A stretch of 61,281 nucleotides of DNA from Burkholderiaceae bacterium (GTDB taxonomy: Bacteria; Pseudomonadota; Gammaproteobacteria; Burkholderiales; Burkholderiaceae_C), in assembly GCA_004299095.1 (NCBI GenBank), contig SCQQ01000105.1:1-61281 (forward strand). Direction: 5' to 3'. The translations under genes and the position numbers were made by a program. Under the pieces are notes generated by a model, which was not told the origin of the DNA, did no database searches, and saw only the letters and a program-made list of their open reading frames with translations. Shown here in pieces: positions 27,573 to 36,471 of this stretch; within the stretch, counting starts at the first letter, position 1, and every line of letters begins with the position of its first letter.

Positions 27573-28246
27573 TCGATCTCTACCACTGCGTGGACGCGCG
27601 CTCCTTCCGGCCACTCTGGGTGCTGGAAGAAATGAGGCTGGAATATCGGCTGCACGTGATGCCGTTTCCGCCGCGCGCCACCACGCCCGAATACAAAAAG
27701 CTCAATCCGCTGGGCACGATTCCGCTCTTGCTCGACGGCGCCGTGCGCATGACCGAATCGAGCGCGATCGGCCACTACCTCGCGGTGCACTACGGGCCGT
27801 CGCCGCTGGCGGTCGATGCGGCCGAAGCCGACTTTGGCGCATTCCTGAACTGGAACGTCTTTGGTGAAGCGACGCTCACTTTCCCGCAGACGCTGGTGCT
27901 GCGCTACCGCTACTTCGAGCCGCCCGAGCGCCGCCAGCCGCAGGTGGCCGACGACTACGCCAAGTGGTTCCTGGCGCGCTTGCGCGCCATCGAGACGGCG
28001 CTGGACGACCGTGACTACCTGTGCGCGCAGCGCTTCACCGTGGCCGACGTGTCGGTGGGGTACGCGCTGATGCTCGCCAGCACCATCGGGCTGGCGGACC
28101 AGTTCGGACCCCGCGTGACGGCCTATTGGGCGCGCCTGACGCAGCGCGACGGCTTTCACCGTGCCCAGCGGGCGCAGCAGGCCGCGGCCGACGCCGCCGG
28201 GCTGAGGCTGGGCACATTCGGCATTCCGGCAACGCCAGGTGCCTGA
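27569..28246 (+). CDS. glutathione S-transferase family protein
   Basis: 225 aa. The N-terminal thioredoxin-like domain contains the GST signature LNPLGTIPLLLDGAVRMTESSAIGHYLA, in which the cis-Pro and the E-S pair bind glutathione. The C-terminal all-helical domain (about residues 90-210) holds the FTVADVSVGYALMLAS capping box. Start codon overlaps the AtuA-like stop (ATGA). Within a catabolic operon it may detoxify a reactive intermediate or act as an isomerase; there is no direct evidence for either. Confidence 0.87.
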   Translation: MIDLYHCVDARSFRPLWVLEEMRLEYRLHVMPFPPRATTPEYKKLNPLGTIPLLLDGAVRMTESSAIGHYLAVHYGPSPLAVDAAEADFGAFLNWNVFGEATLTFPQTLVLRYRYFEPPERRQPQVADDYAKWFLARLRAIETALDDRDYLCAQRFTVADVSVGYALMLASTIGLADQFGPRVTAYWARLTQRDGFHRAQRAQQAAADAAGLRLGTFGIPATPGA

Positions 28247-28294
28247 CGCGCGGCCAGCATGTCGATAGTCTGTGAAGCACAACCCGCCACGCCC

Positions 28295-29914
28295 ATGAGC
28301 ACCCCTTTCGAATCCACCTGGAACGCCGGCAGCGCGGTTGCGCAGCAGCGGCGCGCCGTCATGCTGGCGCGCATCGCGCGGTTGCGGGCGCTGAAAGAGC
28401 GGGCCGCGCAAAAGTCGGCGCAAGCCTGCCCGCGCTTTGCCAAGCGCGGGCAGTTACTGCCGCGCGAGCGCGTCGCACTGCTGCTCGATCGCGGCGCACC
28501 GTGGCTGCCGCTGTGCTCGCTTGCGGGCTTTCGCTGCGACGTTCCCGACGCCGAGCAGTCGGTGCCGGGCGGCGGCATCGTCGCCGGCGTCGGCTTCGTC
28601 AGCGGCACGCGCTGCATGGTGGTGGCGAGCGACTCGGGCATCGATGCCGGCGCCATCCAGCCCATGGGGCTCGACAAGATCCTGCGCGTGCAAGAGATCG
28701 CGCTGCAGGAGCGCCTGCCGTTCATCCACCTGGTCGAAAGCGCAGGCGCCAACCTGACGCACTACTGCGTCGAAGGCTTCGTGCACGGCGGCGCGCTCTT
28801 TCGCAACCTGGCGCGGCTCTCGGCCGCGGGCATCCCGGTGATTACCGTCCAGCACGGCTCGGGCACCGCGGGCGGCGCCTACATGCCCGGGCTCTCGGAC
28901 ATCGTGATCATGGTCGAAGGGCGTTCGCGCGCATTCCTCGCGGGTCCGCCGCTGCTGAAAGCCGCGACCGGCGAAATCGCCACGCAGGAGGAACTGGGCG
29001 GCGCGCTCATGCACACCACGGTTTCGGGCCTGGGCGAATACCTGGCGCGCGACGACCGCGAGGCGCTCGGCATCGCGCGGCAAGTCATTGCGCAACTGGA
29101 CTGGCACCGCGCCGAACCCGGGACCCCAGGCTACGACGCCCCGCCCTGGCCTGCCGACGAGCTGCTGGGTCTCATGCCCGAGCATCACCGCGAGCCGGTC
29201 GACATGCGCGAGATCGCCGCGCGCCTCGCCGACGGCGGCGAGTTGCTGAACTTCAAGGCCGGCTACGGCGCCGCCACGGTCTGCCTGCAAGCGCACCTCC
29301 ACGGCCACGCCGTCGGCATCCTCACCAACAACGGACCCATCGACATCGCCGGCGCCAACAAGGCCACGCATTTCATCCAATGGATGTGCCAGTTGGGCCA
29401 TCCGCTCATCTACCTGCAGAACACCACCGGCTACATGGTCGGCAAGGACGTGGAACAAGGCGGCATCATCAAGCACGGCAGCAAGATGATCCAGGCGATC
29501 ACCAGCGCCAGCGTGCCGCAGATCACCATCCAGTGCGGCGCGAGTTTCGGCGCCGGCAACTACGGCATGTGCGGGCGCGGCTTCGCGCCGCGCTTCCTGT
29601 TCACCTGGCCGAGCGCGATCACAGCCGTGATGGGCGGCGAGCAGGCCGCGGGCACCATGCGCATCGTCACGGAAGAAGCCTTGAAACGCAAAGGCAAGAC
29701 GCCGGACGCCGCGGCGCTGCAGCGGCAATACGACCAGATCGTCGCCATCTTCGAGCGCCAGCAGGACGCCTTCACCACCAGCGGCCTGCTGCTGGACGAC
29801 GGCGTGATCGACCCGCGCGACACGCGCGCCGTGCTGGGCTTTTGCCTCGACACCGTCGCCGAAGCCGGGCAGCGCCGCTTGCGACCGATGCAATTCAGCG
29901 TGGCGCGCATGTAG
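28295..29914 (+). CDS. acyl-CoA carboxylase carboxyltransferase (beta) subunit, AtuC/MCC-like
   Basis: 539 aa carboxyltransferase that moves CO2 from carboxybiotin to an acyl-CoA. The two crotonase-like halves are visible: N-half with HGSGTAGGAYMPGLSD and FLAGPPLLKAATGE (acyl-CoA site), C-half with LYLQNTTGYMVGKDVEQGGIIKHGSKM and GASFGAGNYGMCGRG (biotin site). These are the signatures of methylcrotonyl/geranyl-CoA carboxylases. The HGSGTAGGAYMPGLSD stretch looks closer to geranyl-CoA carboxylase (AtuC) than to the GSCTAGGAYVP form of methylcrotonyl-CoA carboxylase, from memory. ATG 28295 is preferred; an alternative start lies at 28259. Confidence 0.9.
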   Translation: MSTPFESTWNAGSAVAQQRRAVMLARIARLRALKERAAQKSAQACPRFAKRGQLLPRERVALLLDRGAPWLPLCSLAGFRCDVPDAEQSVPGGGIVAGVGFVSGTRCMVVASDSGIDAGAIQPMGLDKILRVQEIALQERLPFIHLVESAGANLTHYCVEGFVHGGALFRNLARLSAAGIPVITVQHGSGTAGGAYMPGLSDIVIMVEGRSRAFLAGPPLLKAATGEIATQEELGGALMHTTVSGLGEYLARDDREALGIARQVIAQLDWHRAEPGTPGYDAPPWPADELLGLMPEHHREPVDMREIAARLADGGELLNFKAGYGAATVCLQAHLHGHAVGILTNNGPIDIAGANKATHFIQWMCQLGHPLIYLQNTTGYMVGKDVEQGGIIKHGSKMIQAITSASVPQITIQCGASFGAGNYGMCGRGFAPRFLFTWPSAITAVMGGEQAAGTMRIVTEEALKRKGKTPDAAALQRQYDQIVAIFERQQDAFTTSGLLLDDGVIDPRDTRAVLGFCLDTVAEAGQRRLRPMQFSVARM

Positions 29915-29941
29915 CGCCCGCCCCGATCCAGGAGACCCGCA

Positions 29942-31117
29942 ATGCCATTGACCCACGAACACGAACAGATCCGCGACACGCTCACGCGCTACATCGACGA
30001 GCACATCAACCCGCACGTCGACGAATGGGAAGCGGCCGAACAGTTCCCGGCACACCAAGTCTTCAAAGACCTGGGCGACCTGGGGCTGCTCGGCCTCACG
30101 AAACCGGTCGAATACGGCGGCATGGGGCTCGACTATTCCTACAGCATGGTGATGGCCGAAACGCTGGGCCGCATCCGCTGCGGCGGCGTGCCGATGGCCA
30201 TCGGCGTGCAAACCGACATGTGCACGCCGGCCCTCGCGCGCTTCGGCAGCGATGAACTGAAGCGCGAGTTCCTGGCGCCTGCGATTACCGGCGACCAGGT
30301 GGGCTGCATCGGCGTGAGCGAGCCGGGCGCCGGCAGCGACGTCTCCGGCATCAAAAGCCACGCCCGCAAGGATGGTGACGACTACCTCATCAGCGGCCAG
30401 AAAATGTGGATCACCAACAGCCTGCAGGCCGACTGGATGTGCATGCTGGTGAACACCGGCGGCGACAACGTCCACAAGAACAAGAGCTTGGTGATGGTGC
30501 CGATGCGCGACGGGCCGAATGGCAAGCTCACAAAAGGCATCGAGGTCGCGCGCAAGATTCGCAAGATTGGCATGCACTCCTCGGACACCGGTCTGATTTA
30601 CTTCGACAACGTGCGCGTGCCGCAGCGCAACCGCATCGGCGAAGAAGGCCAGGGCTTCATCTACCAGATGCAGCAGTTCCAAGAGGAGCGCCTGTGGGCC
30701 GGCGCCCACGGTCTCTACGCGCTGGACGAATGCGTGCGCGAAACCATCGAATACGCGCGCCAGCGCCACCTGTTCGGCGGCACCCTGCTGGATCAGCAGT
30801 GGGTGCAGTTCAAGCTGGTCGAACTGCAAACCGAAATCGAAGCGCTGCGCGCGCTCACCTGGGCCGCCGGCGAGCGCTACATCGCGGGCGAGAACGTGTT
30901 GCAGTGGGCCAGCATGGTCAAGCTGAAAGCCGGACGCCTCAACCGCCAGGTGGCCGACACCTGCCTGCAGTTCTGGGGTGGCATGGGCTTCACACTGGAA
31001 AACCGGGTGGCGCGCCTGTACCGCGATGGGCGCCTAGCGTCGATCGGCGGCGGCGCCGACGAAGTGATGATGGGCATCATCGCCAAGACCATGGGCATGG
31101 CGAAGAAACCCGCATGA
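29942..31117 (+). CDS. acyl-CoA dehydrogenase, AtuD-like
   Basis: 391 aa FAD-dependent dehydrogenase, introducing a 2,3-double bond in an acyl-CoA and passing electrons to ETF. FAD-binding motifs IGVSEPGAGSDVSG and MWITNS and the C-terminal QFWGGMGFTLENRVARLYRD are typical. The usual C-terminal catalytic Glu position is Gly (IGGGADE); the base is instead Glu249 in EERLWAG, as in isovaleryl-CoA dehydrogenase, which fits branched substrates. Preceded by AGGAG seven to ten bases before ATG; its TGA overlaps the carboxylase alpha-subunit ATG. Confidence 0.92.
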   Translation: MPLTHEHEQIRDTLTRYIDEHINPHVDEWEAAEQFPAHQVFKDLGDLGLLGLTKPVEYGGMGLDYSYSMVMAETLGRIRCGGVPMAIGVQTDMCTPALARFGSDELKREFLAPAITGDQVGCIGVSEPGAGSDVSGIKSHARKDGDDYLISGQKMWITNSLQADWMCMLVNTGGDNVHKNKSLVMVPMRDGPNGKLTKGIEVARKIRKIGMHSSDTGLIYFDNVRVPQRNRIGEEGQGFIYQMQQFQEERLWAGAHGLYALDECVRETIEYARQRHLFGGTLLDQQWVQFKLVELQTEIEALRALTWAAGERYIAGENVLQWASMVKLKAGRLNRQVADTCLQFWGGMGFTLENRVARLYRDGRLASIGGGADEVMMGIIAKTMGMAKKPA

Positions 31118-33180
31118 ACCGCATCCTGATCGCCAACCGTGGCGAGATCGCCCGCCGCGTCATTGCGACGGCCCGGCGCATGGGAATCGAAACGGTGGCC
31201 GTTTATTCCGACGCCGACGCGGATTCCCTGCACGTGCGTGAAGCGACGGCGAGTTATGCGCTGGGCGGCAACACACCCGCCGAAACCTATTTGCGCGTCG
31301 ACAAGCTGCTCGCCGCGGCGCATGCGACTGGCGCCGACGCAGTGCACCCCGGCTACGGCTTCCTGAGTGAAGACGCGGGCTTTGCGCAAGCGGTGATCGA
31401 CGCCGGACTCACCTGGATCGGTCCGCCGCCCGAAGCCACGCGGGCGCTTGGCAACAAGGCGCACGCCAAAATCCTTGCAGCCCGGCACCACGTGCCGTGC
31501 CTGCCCGGCTACAACGGCGACGACCAGTCGTCCGAGCGCTTCGCCGCCGAAGCCGAGAAAGTTGGCTACCCCGTGATGGTCAAGGCTGTCGCGGGCGGTG
31601 GCGGCCGCGGCATGCGCCTGGTGATGAACGCGGGCGAGCTGCGCGCCGCACTTGAAAGCGCGCGTTCCGAAGCGCTTTCCGGCTTTGGCAACGGCGACCT
31701 GCTGATCGAGCGCGCCGTGATGACGCCGCGCCACGTCGAAATCCAGGTGTTTGCCGACCAGCACGGCCACGCGGTTCACTTGGGTGAACGTGACTGCTCG
31801 GTGCAGCGGCGCCACCAGAAGCTCATTGAGGAAACGCCGAGCCCGGCGGTCACGCCCGAGCTGCGCGAGCGCATGGGCGCTTGTGCCGTGGCGCTCACGC
31901 TCGCCGCGGGCTACGTCGGCGCGGGAACCGTCGAGTTCCTGCTGGAGGGCAGCGAGTTCTTGAGCGCCGCCGGGCCGTCCCGAGGTGCGAGGGCCCCCTC
32001 GGGGGGCAGCGCGGCAGGCGAAGCCGCGAAGCGTGGGGACTTTTTCCTCATGGAAATGAACACGCGCCTGCAGGTCGAGCACACCATTACCGAAGGGTGC
32101 ACCGGCCTGGACCTGGTGGAATGGCAGATCCGCGTGGCGCGCGGCGAGCCGCTGCCGCTCACGCAGGAACAGATTCAGTTCCATGGCCATGCGATCGAAG
32201 TGCGCCTGTGTGCCGAAGATGAGAACTACGTGCCGCACGCGGGGCGCATCCGGCACTTCGCGGCACCCGCGGCGACGCACTTCCAGAGCGCCGCGCTGCG
32301 CTTCGACGGTTTCATCGAAAGCGGCACCGATATCACGCCGTACTACGACGCGCTGCTCGGCAAGCTGATCGTGCACCAGCCCACGCGCGCCGAAGCCATA
32401 GCCGCCATGCTGACCACGCTGGCGCAGGTCGAAGTGCTCGGCTTGCCGACCAACCGGGGCTTCCTGATGGAATGTCTGGACGATGCGCGCTTCCGCAACG
32501 GCGATGCGCTGATTTCTTTCCTCGACCAGCACGCCGACGAACTGCGCGATCGCTTGCACCAGAAGGAACGCACCGCGCACCAGCGCTACGCCCTTGCCGT
32601 CCTGTATGGCCGCGGCACCAGTGCGCTTGCATGCGCATTTGCCGTGCCACTGCGCCTCAGGCACCGCGACGAAACCGCCACGTTCGCAGTGAAAGTCGTT
32701 GCGGACGGCATCGAGGTCGCCGGCGACAACGCGCGGCACATCCGCTTGGCGCCGCTGGGTGATGGTGCCGTGCGCTGCAGCGAAGGCGGCGTCGGCGCGC
32801 AGATTCGCGCTGTCGGCATCCCAGCGACCGATGTCCCACGCCGCTGGCACGCGCAGGCGGGCGACGTCGACTGGTGGTTCGACGACATCTCGTTCGAGCC
32901 CACCGCGGACGCCAGCAACGCCCAGGCGGCCACGGAACTGAAAGCGCCTTTCAACGGCCGCGTCGTCCGCATCGCTGCGGAAACCGGACAGAAGCTCAGG
33001 GCCGGCGAAAGCGCCGTCGTCATCGAATCGATGAAGCTGGAACACAACCTGGCGCCGCGCGCCGCCGCGACGGTGGCCGAAGTGCTGGTCGCGGAAGGCC
33101 AGCAAGTCACGCCGGGACAGGTGCTGCTGCGTTTTGACGTGTCGACTGCACGCGCCGACGCACCCGGAGATCCAGCATGA
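31114..33180 (+). CDS. acyl-CoA carboxylase biotin carboxylase/BCCP (alpha) subunit with in-frame repeat insertion, AtuF-like
   Basis: 688 aa. Biotin carboxylase domain (about residues 1-470): MNRILIANRGEIARRV, ATP-grasp loop AVAGGGGRGMRLV, HLGERDCSVQRRHQK, and MEMNTRLQVEHTITEG. A BT linker domain follows and a C-terminal biotinyl domain with ESMKLEHN, biotinylated Lys641. Between FLLEGSEF and FFLMEMN, where relatives have no extra residues, 27 residues (283-309, Gly/Ala/Ser/Arg-rich) are encoded by an 81-base palindromic GC-rich element. The frame is kept. The insertion lies next to the conserved catalytic core, so it may alter or, if tolerated as a surface loop, spare activity. Start overlaps the acyl-CoA dehydrogenase stop. 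Confidence 0.92.
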   Translation: MNRILIANRGEIARRVIATARRMGIETVAVYSDADADSLHVREATASYALGGNTPAETYLRVDKLLAAAHATGADAVHPGYGFLSEDAGFAQAVIDAGLTWIGPPPEATRALGNKAHAKILAARHHVPCLPGYNGDDQSSERFAAEAEKVGYPVMVKAVAGGGGRGMRLVMNAGELRAALESARSEALSGFGNGDLLIERAVMTPRHVEIQVFADQHGHAVHLGERDCSVQRRHQKLIEETPSPAVTPELRERMGACAVALTLAAGYVGAGTVEFLLEGSEFLSAAGPSRGARAPSGGSAAGEAAKRGDFFLMEMNTRLQVEHTITEGCTGLDLVEWQIRVARGEPLPLTQEQIQFHGHAIEVRLCAEDENYVPHAGRIRHFAAPAATHFQSAALRFDGFIESGTDITPYYDALLGKLIVHQPTRAEAIAAMLTTLAQVEVLGLPTNRGFLMECLDDARFRNGDALISFLDQHADELRDRLHQKERTAHQRYALAVLYGRGTSALACAFAVPLRLRHRDETATFAVKVVADGIEVAGDNARHIRLAPLGDGAVRCSEGGVGAQIRAVGIPATDVPRRWHAQAGDVDWWFDDISFEPTADASNAQAATELKAPFNGRVVRIAAETGQKLRAGESAVVIESMKLEHNLAPRAAATVAEVLVAEGQQVTPGQVLLRFDVSTARADAPGDPA
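31960..32040 (+). repeat. 81-bp palindromic GC-rich element inserted in frame in the biotin carboxylase gene
   Basis: Central hairpin GCCCCC (31993-31998), TCG, GGGGGC (32002-32007); outer arms GTCCC (31977-31981) and GGGAC (32036-32040) also pair. The element is exactly 27 codons. It resembles the REP-like intergenic repeat, with a CCCCTCGGGGGGCAGC core, that I remember as abundant in Comamonadaceae genomes. The encoded residues are absent from the biotin carboxylase family at this position. Confidence 0.75.
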
Positions 33181-33488
33181 AAGTGTTTCACGGCAGTTCG
33201 TTCAAAGCCGACCGACCCTGGGGTGCGGTCACGATTGCACGCATGAACGGCATCACAACGCGCCTGCACTGGGCGGATCAACCGTACCGGTGGCACGTCA
33301 ACGACGGCGAAGAAGTGTTCGCGGTGCTCACCGGACGCGTCGAAATGCGCTACCTGGAATCGGGAACCGAACACCGGATCGTGCTGGAAGCAGGAGATAT
33401 CTTTCACGCCACCGTGGGCACGGAACACATGGCGTACCCGATGGGCGAGGCCAGGATTCTTGTCGTCGAACAAGAAGGAAGCGTGTAG
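33177..33488 (+). CDS. small cupin-domain protein
   Basis: 103 aa single-domain cupin. The first cupin motif is seen as WHVNDGEEVFAVLTGRVEMRY and the second as GDIFHATVGTEHMAYPMGEARILVVE. Several metal-ligand positions of classical cupins (HxH...E...H) are partly kept (His in WHVND, Glu in GEEVF, His in GTEHMA). Function unknown. Its ATG overlaps the stop of the carboxylase alpha subunit, so it belongs to the operon. It might be a small isomerase, a dioxygenase-like enzyme or a sensor. Confidence 0.8.
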   Translation: MKVFHGSSFKADRPWGAVTIARMNGITTRLHWADQPYRWHVNDGEEVFAVLTGRVEMRYLESGTEHRIVLEAGDIFHATVGTEHMAYPMGEARILVVEQEGSV

Positions 33489-33494
33489 CCGTCC

Positions 33495-34727
33495 GTGGGT
33501 CCGAACGAGTCCAACAGGAACCGAGGTCAAGCCTTGCGACACACCAGCACACCCGACGCATCCGACCAATTGACGGCGCCCGAGCTGCGCGCCGCGCGCG
33601 AAGCGCTCACCGATACCGTGCAGCGCTTTGCCAGCACCGAAATCGCGCCGCACGTGACCGAATGGGACGCTGCCGGCGAATTCCCGCGTGCGCTCTATCG
33701 CCGCGCCGCGGAAATCGGTTTGCTCGGCATCGGCTACCCCGAGGAATTCGGCGGCACGCCAGCGCCGTATGCGCTCAAGCTCGTGCTCTGGCGCACGCTC
33801 TGCCGCTTCGGCACGTCGGGCGGCGTGCAGGCCAGCCTGCTGTCGCACAACATCGGCCTGCCGCCGGTGGTGCTGCTGGCACGCGACGACGTCAAGCGCG
33901 AAGTGGTTCCGGCCGTGCTTGCCGGAGAAAAAATCTCAGCGCTCGCCATCACCGAGCCGGGCGGCGGCTCCGACGTCGCCGCCTTGCGCGCGTCGGCCCG
34001 GCGCGAGGGCGACGAGTACGTCGTGAGCGGCGAAAAGACCTTCATCACATCGGGCATGCGCGCCGACTGGATCACGGTTGCGGTACGCACCGATCCGGAC
34101 GCGCGTGGCGCCAGAGGCATCAGTCTTTTGCTGGTGCCGGGTGACAGCACGGGCCTCTCGCGCCGCCGCCTCGACAAGATGGGCTGGCTTTGTTCCGACA
34201 CGGCGCAGCTCTATTTCGACCGGGTCCGGGTGCCGGCGCGCTTTCTCCTCGGTGAAGAAGGCACGGGCTTTCGCGCCGTGATGAACAACTTCAACGGCGA
34301 GCGCTTCGGCATCGCCGCGGGCGCGCTGGGCTTTGCCGAAGCCTGCTGGGACGAAGCACTCGCCTGGGCGCAGCAACGCAAGACATTTGGCCGCGCGCTG
34401 GTGGAACACCAGGTGATTCGCCACAAGCTCATCGACATGCAGCAGCGCATCCGCGCCACGGCCGCCTGGCTGGAACGTGTCGCCGCACGCGCCGATACCG
34501 GCGACCTGGGCGCGGATTGGGTGGGCGAGGTCGCCACGCTGAAAAACCAAGCCACGCAAACGATGGCGTTCTGCGCCGACGCCGGCGTGCAGATCCTGGG
34601 CGGCATGGGCTACATGCGCGGCACGGTGTGCGAGCGCATCTACCGCGAAGTGAAAGTGATCACCATCGGCGGCGGCACCGAAGAGATCATGAAGGAGCTG
34701 GCCGCGCGCCAGTGGGGTATCGTTTAG
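33495..34727 (+). CDS. acyl-CoA dehydrogenase (second paralogue)
   Basis: 410 aa. FAD/substrate motifs AITEPGGGSDVAALR, FITSGMRADW and LGGMGYMRGTVCERIYRE are clear. As in the upstream paralogue the C-terminal position is Gly (IGGGTEE), and the catalytic Glu is placed at Glu269 in GERFGIAAG, the isovaleryl-CoA dehydrogenase arrangement. The assigned start is GTG 33495, six bases after the cupin stop; the first ~25 residues are polar and non-conserved, so a later start is possible. It shares little sequence with the first dehydrogenase and may act at a different chain length. Confidence 0.9.
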   Translation: MGPNESNRNRGQALRHTSTPDASDQLTAPELRAAREALTDTVQRFASTEIAPHVTEWDAAGEFPRALYRRAAEIGLLGIGYPEEFGGTPAPYALKLVLWRTLCRFGTSGGVQASLLSHNIGLPPVVLLARDDVKREVVPAVLAGEKISALAITEPGGGSDVAALRASARREGDEYVVSGEKTFITSGMRADWITVAVRTDPDARGARGISLLLVPGDSTGLSRRRLDKMGWLCSDTAQLYFDRVRVPARFLLGEEGTGFRAVMNNFNGERFGIAAGALGFAEACWDEALAWAQQRKTFGRALVEHQVIRHKLIDMQQRIRATAAWLERVAARADTGDLGADWVGEVATLKNQATQTMAFCADAGVQILGGMGYMRGTVCERIYREVKVITIGGGTEEIMKELAARQWGIV

Positions 34728-34824
34728 CGACATCACAAAGCCGGCTTGCAGGTGGCGCAAAAGGCGCAACGACCGGCGCCCCGCTCGCCATGCATCGTTT
34801 GATTCCGATCCGCAGGAGACGACC

Positions 34825-36384
34825 ATGGATCAAGGCATAGGCCACTGGACCACGATTCACGCCCGGCGCAACCCGCAACGGACGGCGCTGATCGACGGCG
34901 ATACCGGCCGGAAATTCACGTATGGCGAGCTGGAGCAGCGCACGAACGCGCTCGCCCACGCGTTGAGCCAGAAAGGCGTGCGCAAGGGCGATCGCGTGGC
35001 GATCATGGCGCTCAACAGCCCGCACTTCATGGAAGTGGCGATCGCTGTCGCCAAGCTGGGCGCGATCCTGGTGCCGGTCAACTTCCGCCTGACCGCGCCG
35101 GAAGTGCGCTATATCCTGGACGATGCGGCGCCGTATCTCCTGTTCACGTCGCCGCAGACCGACGTCACGGCACGCAAGGCCGCTGAAGGCAGCCTGGTGC
35201 GCGAGCGGATCGAAATTCCGTCGGCCGAACAACGTTCGGCCGCCAAGGAAACGGCTTACGAAAAGCTGATCGCCGAGGGAAGCCCGGAACGCATCGAAGT
35301 ACGCATCGGCCTGGACGAAGTCGCTGCGCTTATCTACACCTCGGGCACCACCGGCTTTCCCAAGGGCGCCATGCTTACGCACGGCAACCACTTCTGGAAC
35401 GCGCTCACGCACTTCAGCATGAGCGAAGGGCTGTTCCCCAACGACATTTCGCTGGTCGCGGCGCCCCTGTTTCACATTGGCGCATTCGGGATTTACACAC
35501 TGGCGCTGATTTACCTGGGCGGCACGTCGGTCATTCTCGAATCGTTCAAACCCGGCACCTGGCTGGATGCGGTCGAGACCTACAAGCCGACGCTCGCGTT
35601 TTGCGTTCCGGCGATGTGGGCCGCCATTGCGCAAGCCGGGCTGGACGGCCGGGATCTGACGTCGCTGCGCTACACCATTTCGGGCGGCGCGCCCTGCCCA
35701 TTGGTCCTGATCAAGACGTTGCGCGAGCACGGGATGGTGTTCACCGAGGGCTTCGGTCTGACCGAAACCGCGCCGGTGGCGTCAGCGCTGGGCGCGGCGG
35801 AAGTGATCACGCATGCCGGCTCTGTCGGCAAGCCCATCGCCCACGTCGAATACCGCATCGCCGACGATCAAGGACACGACGTGCCAGTTGGCGAAATCGG
35901 CGAGTTGCTGATCCGCGGCCCCAACGTGTTCGTCGGCTACTGGCAAAAGCCGGAAGCCACGCGCGCCGTGTTGCAGCAAGACGGCTGGTTCCATAGCGGC
36001 GACCTGGCGCGGGTGGATGCGGAAGGTTATTACTACATTGTCGACCGCAAGAAGGACATGGTGATCAGCGGCGGTGAAAACGTTTATCCGGCGGAGGTCG
36101 AGCAGGTGCTCTACCAGCGGCCGGAAATCGCCGAAGTCGCAGTCATCGGCACGCCCGACGTCAAGTGGGGCGAGGCCGTGACCGCAGTGGTGGCGCTGAA
36201 GAAAGATCAATGGCTTGAACCGGAAGTGCTGATCGCCTGGGCGCGTGAACGGCTGGCCGGCTTCAAGTGCCCGCGGAGCGTGAAATTCGTTGACGCGCTG
36301 CCGCGCACTGCCACGGGCAAGGTGTTGAAGCGCGAGCTGCGCCAGCGCTTGGCCGGCGAAAACGCGACTGCCGTGCAGCGCTGA
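34825..36384 (+). CDS. AMP-dependent acyl-CoA ligase 1
   Basis: 519 aa member of the ANL superfamily that activates a carboxylic acid to acyl-AMP and then acyl-CoA. ATP-binding P-loop YTSGTTGFPKGAMLTH (residues 171-186), A5 motif EGFGLTETAP, hinge VDRKKDMVISGGENVYPAEVE and the C-terminal catalytic Lys in RTATGKVLKREL are present. The N-terminus is short, as in fatty-acid- and side-chain-activating ligases (FadD3-like). AGGAG lies ahead of the ATG. First of three consecutive ligase genes; the substrate is unknown but should be an acid of the island's pathway. Confidence 0.9.
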   Translation: MDQGIGHWTTIHARRNPQRTALIDGDTGRKFTYGELEQRTNALAHALSQKGVRKGDRVAIMALNSPHFMEVAIAVAKLGAILVPVNFRLTAPEVRYILDDAAPYLLFTSPQTDVTARKAAEGSLVRERIEIPSAEQRSAAKETAYEKLIAEGSPERIEVRIGLDEVAALIYTSGTTGFPKGAMLTHGNHFWNALTHFSMSEGLFPNDISLVAAPLFHIGAFGIYTLALIYLGGTSVILESFKPGTWLDAVETYKPTLAFCVPAMWAAIAQAGLDGRDLTSLRYTISGGAPCPLVLIKTLREHGMVFTEGFGLTETAPVASALGAAEVITHAGSVGKPIAHVEYRIADDQGHDVPVGEIGELLIRGPNVFVGYWQKPEATRAVLQQDGWFHSGDLARVDAEGYYYIVDRKKDMVISGGENVYPAEVEQVLYQRPEIAEVAVIGTPDVKWGEAVTAVVALKKDQWLEPEVLIAWARERLAGFKCPRSVKFVDALPRTATGKVLKRELRQRLAGENATAVQR

Positions 36385-36471
36385 AACACCAAAGTGCCGG
36401 CACAACCCGGCGCCCGAGCGACGCCAAGCGAATGCAACGGCCAGCGGGTCAACCGTCCAACCAGGAGCCCC

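Noticed and set aside
28454-30829. Long open frame (791 codons) on the minus strand opposite the carboxyltransferase and first dehydrogenase
   Set aside because: Same antisense artefact; it spans two real plus-strand genes with strong family motifs and has no motifs itself.
30406-31113. N-terminal extension of the biotin carboxylase frame into the dehydrogenase gene
   Set aside because: The extension is the out-of-frame shadow of the upstream gene; the ATG at 31114 gives the canonical MNRILIANRGEIARR start.
24219-34727. Leucine/isovalerate (Liu) degradation operon
   Set aside because: An AtuA-family gene, the carboxyltransferase motif style and three ligases fit an Atu-type island better, and no HMG-CoA lyase is present. 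A Liu-like role cannot be fully excluded without phylogeny.
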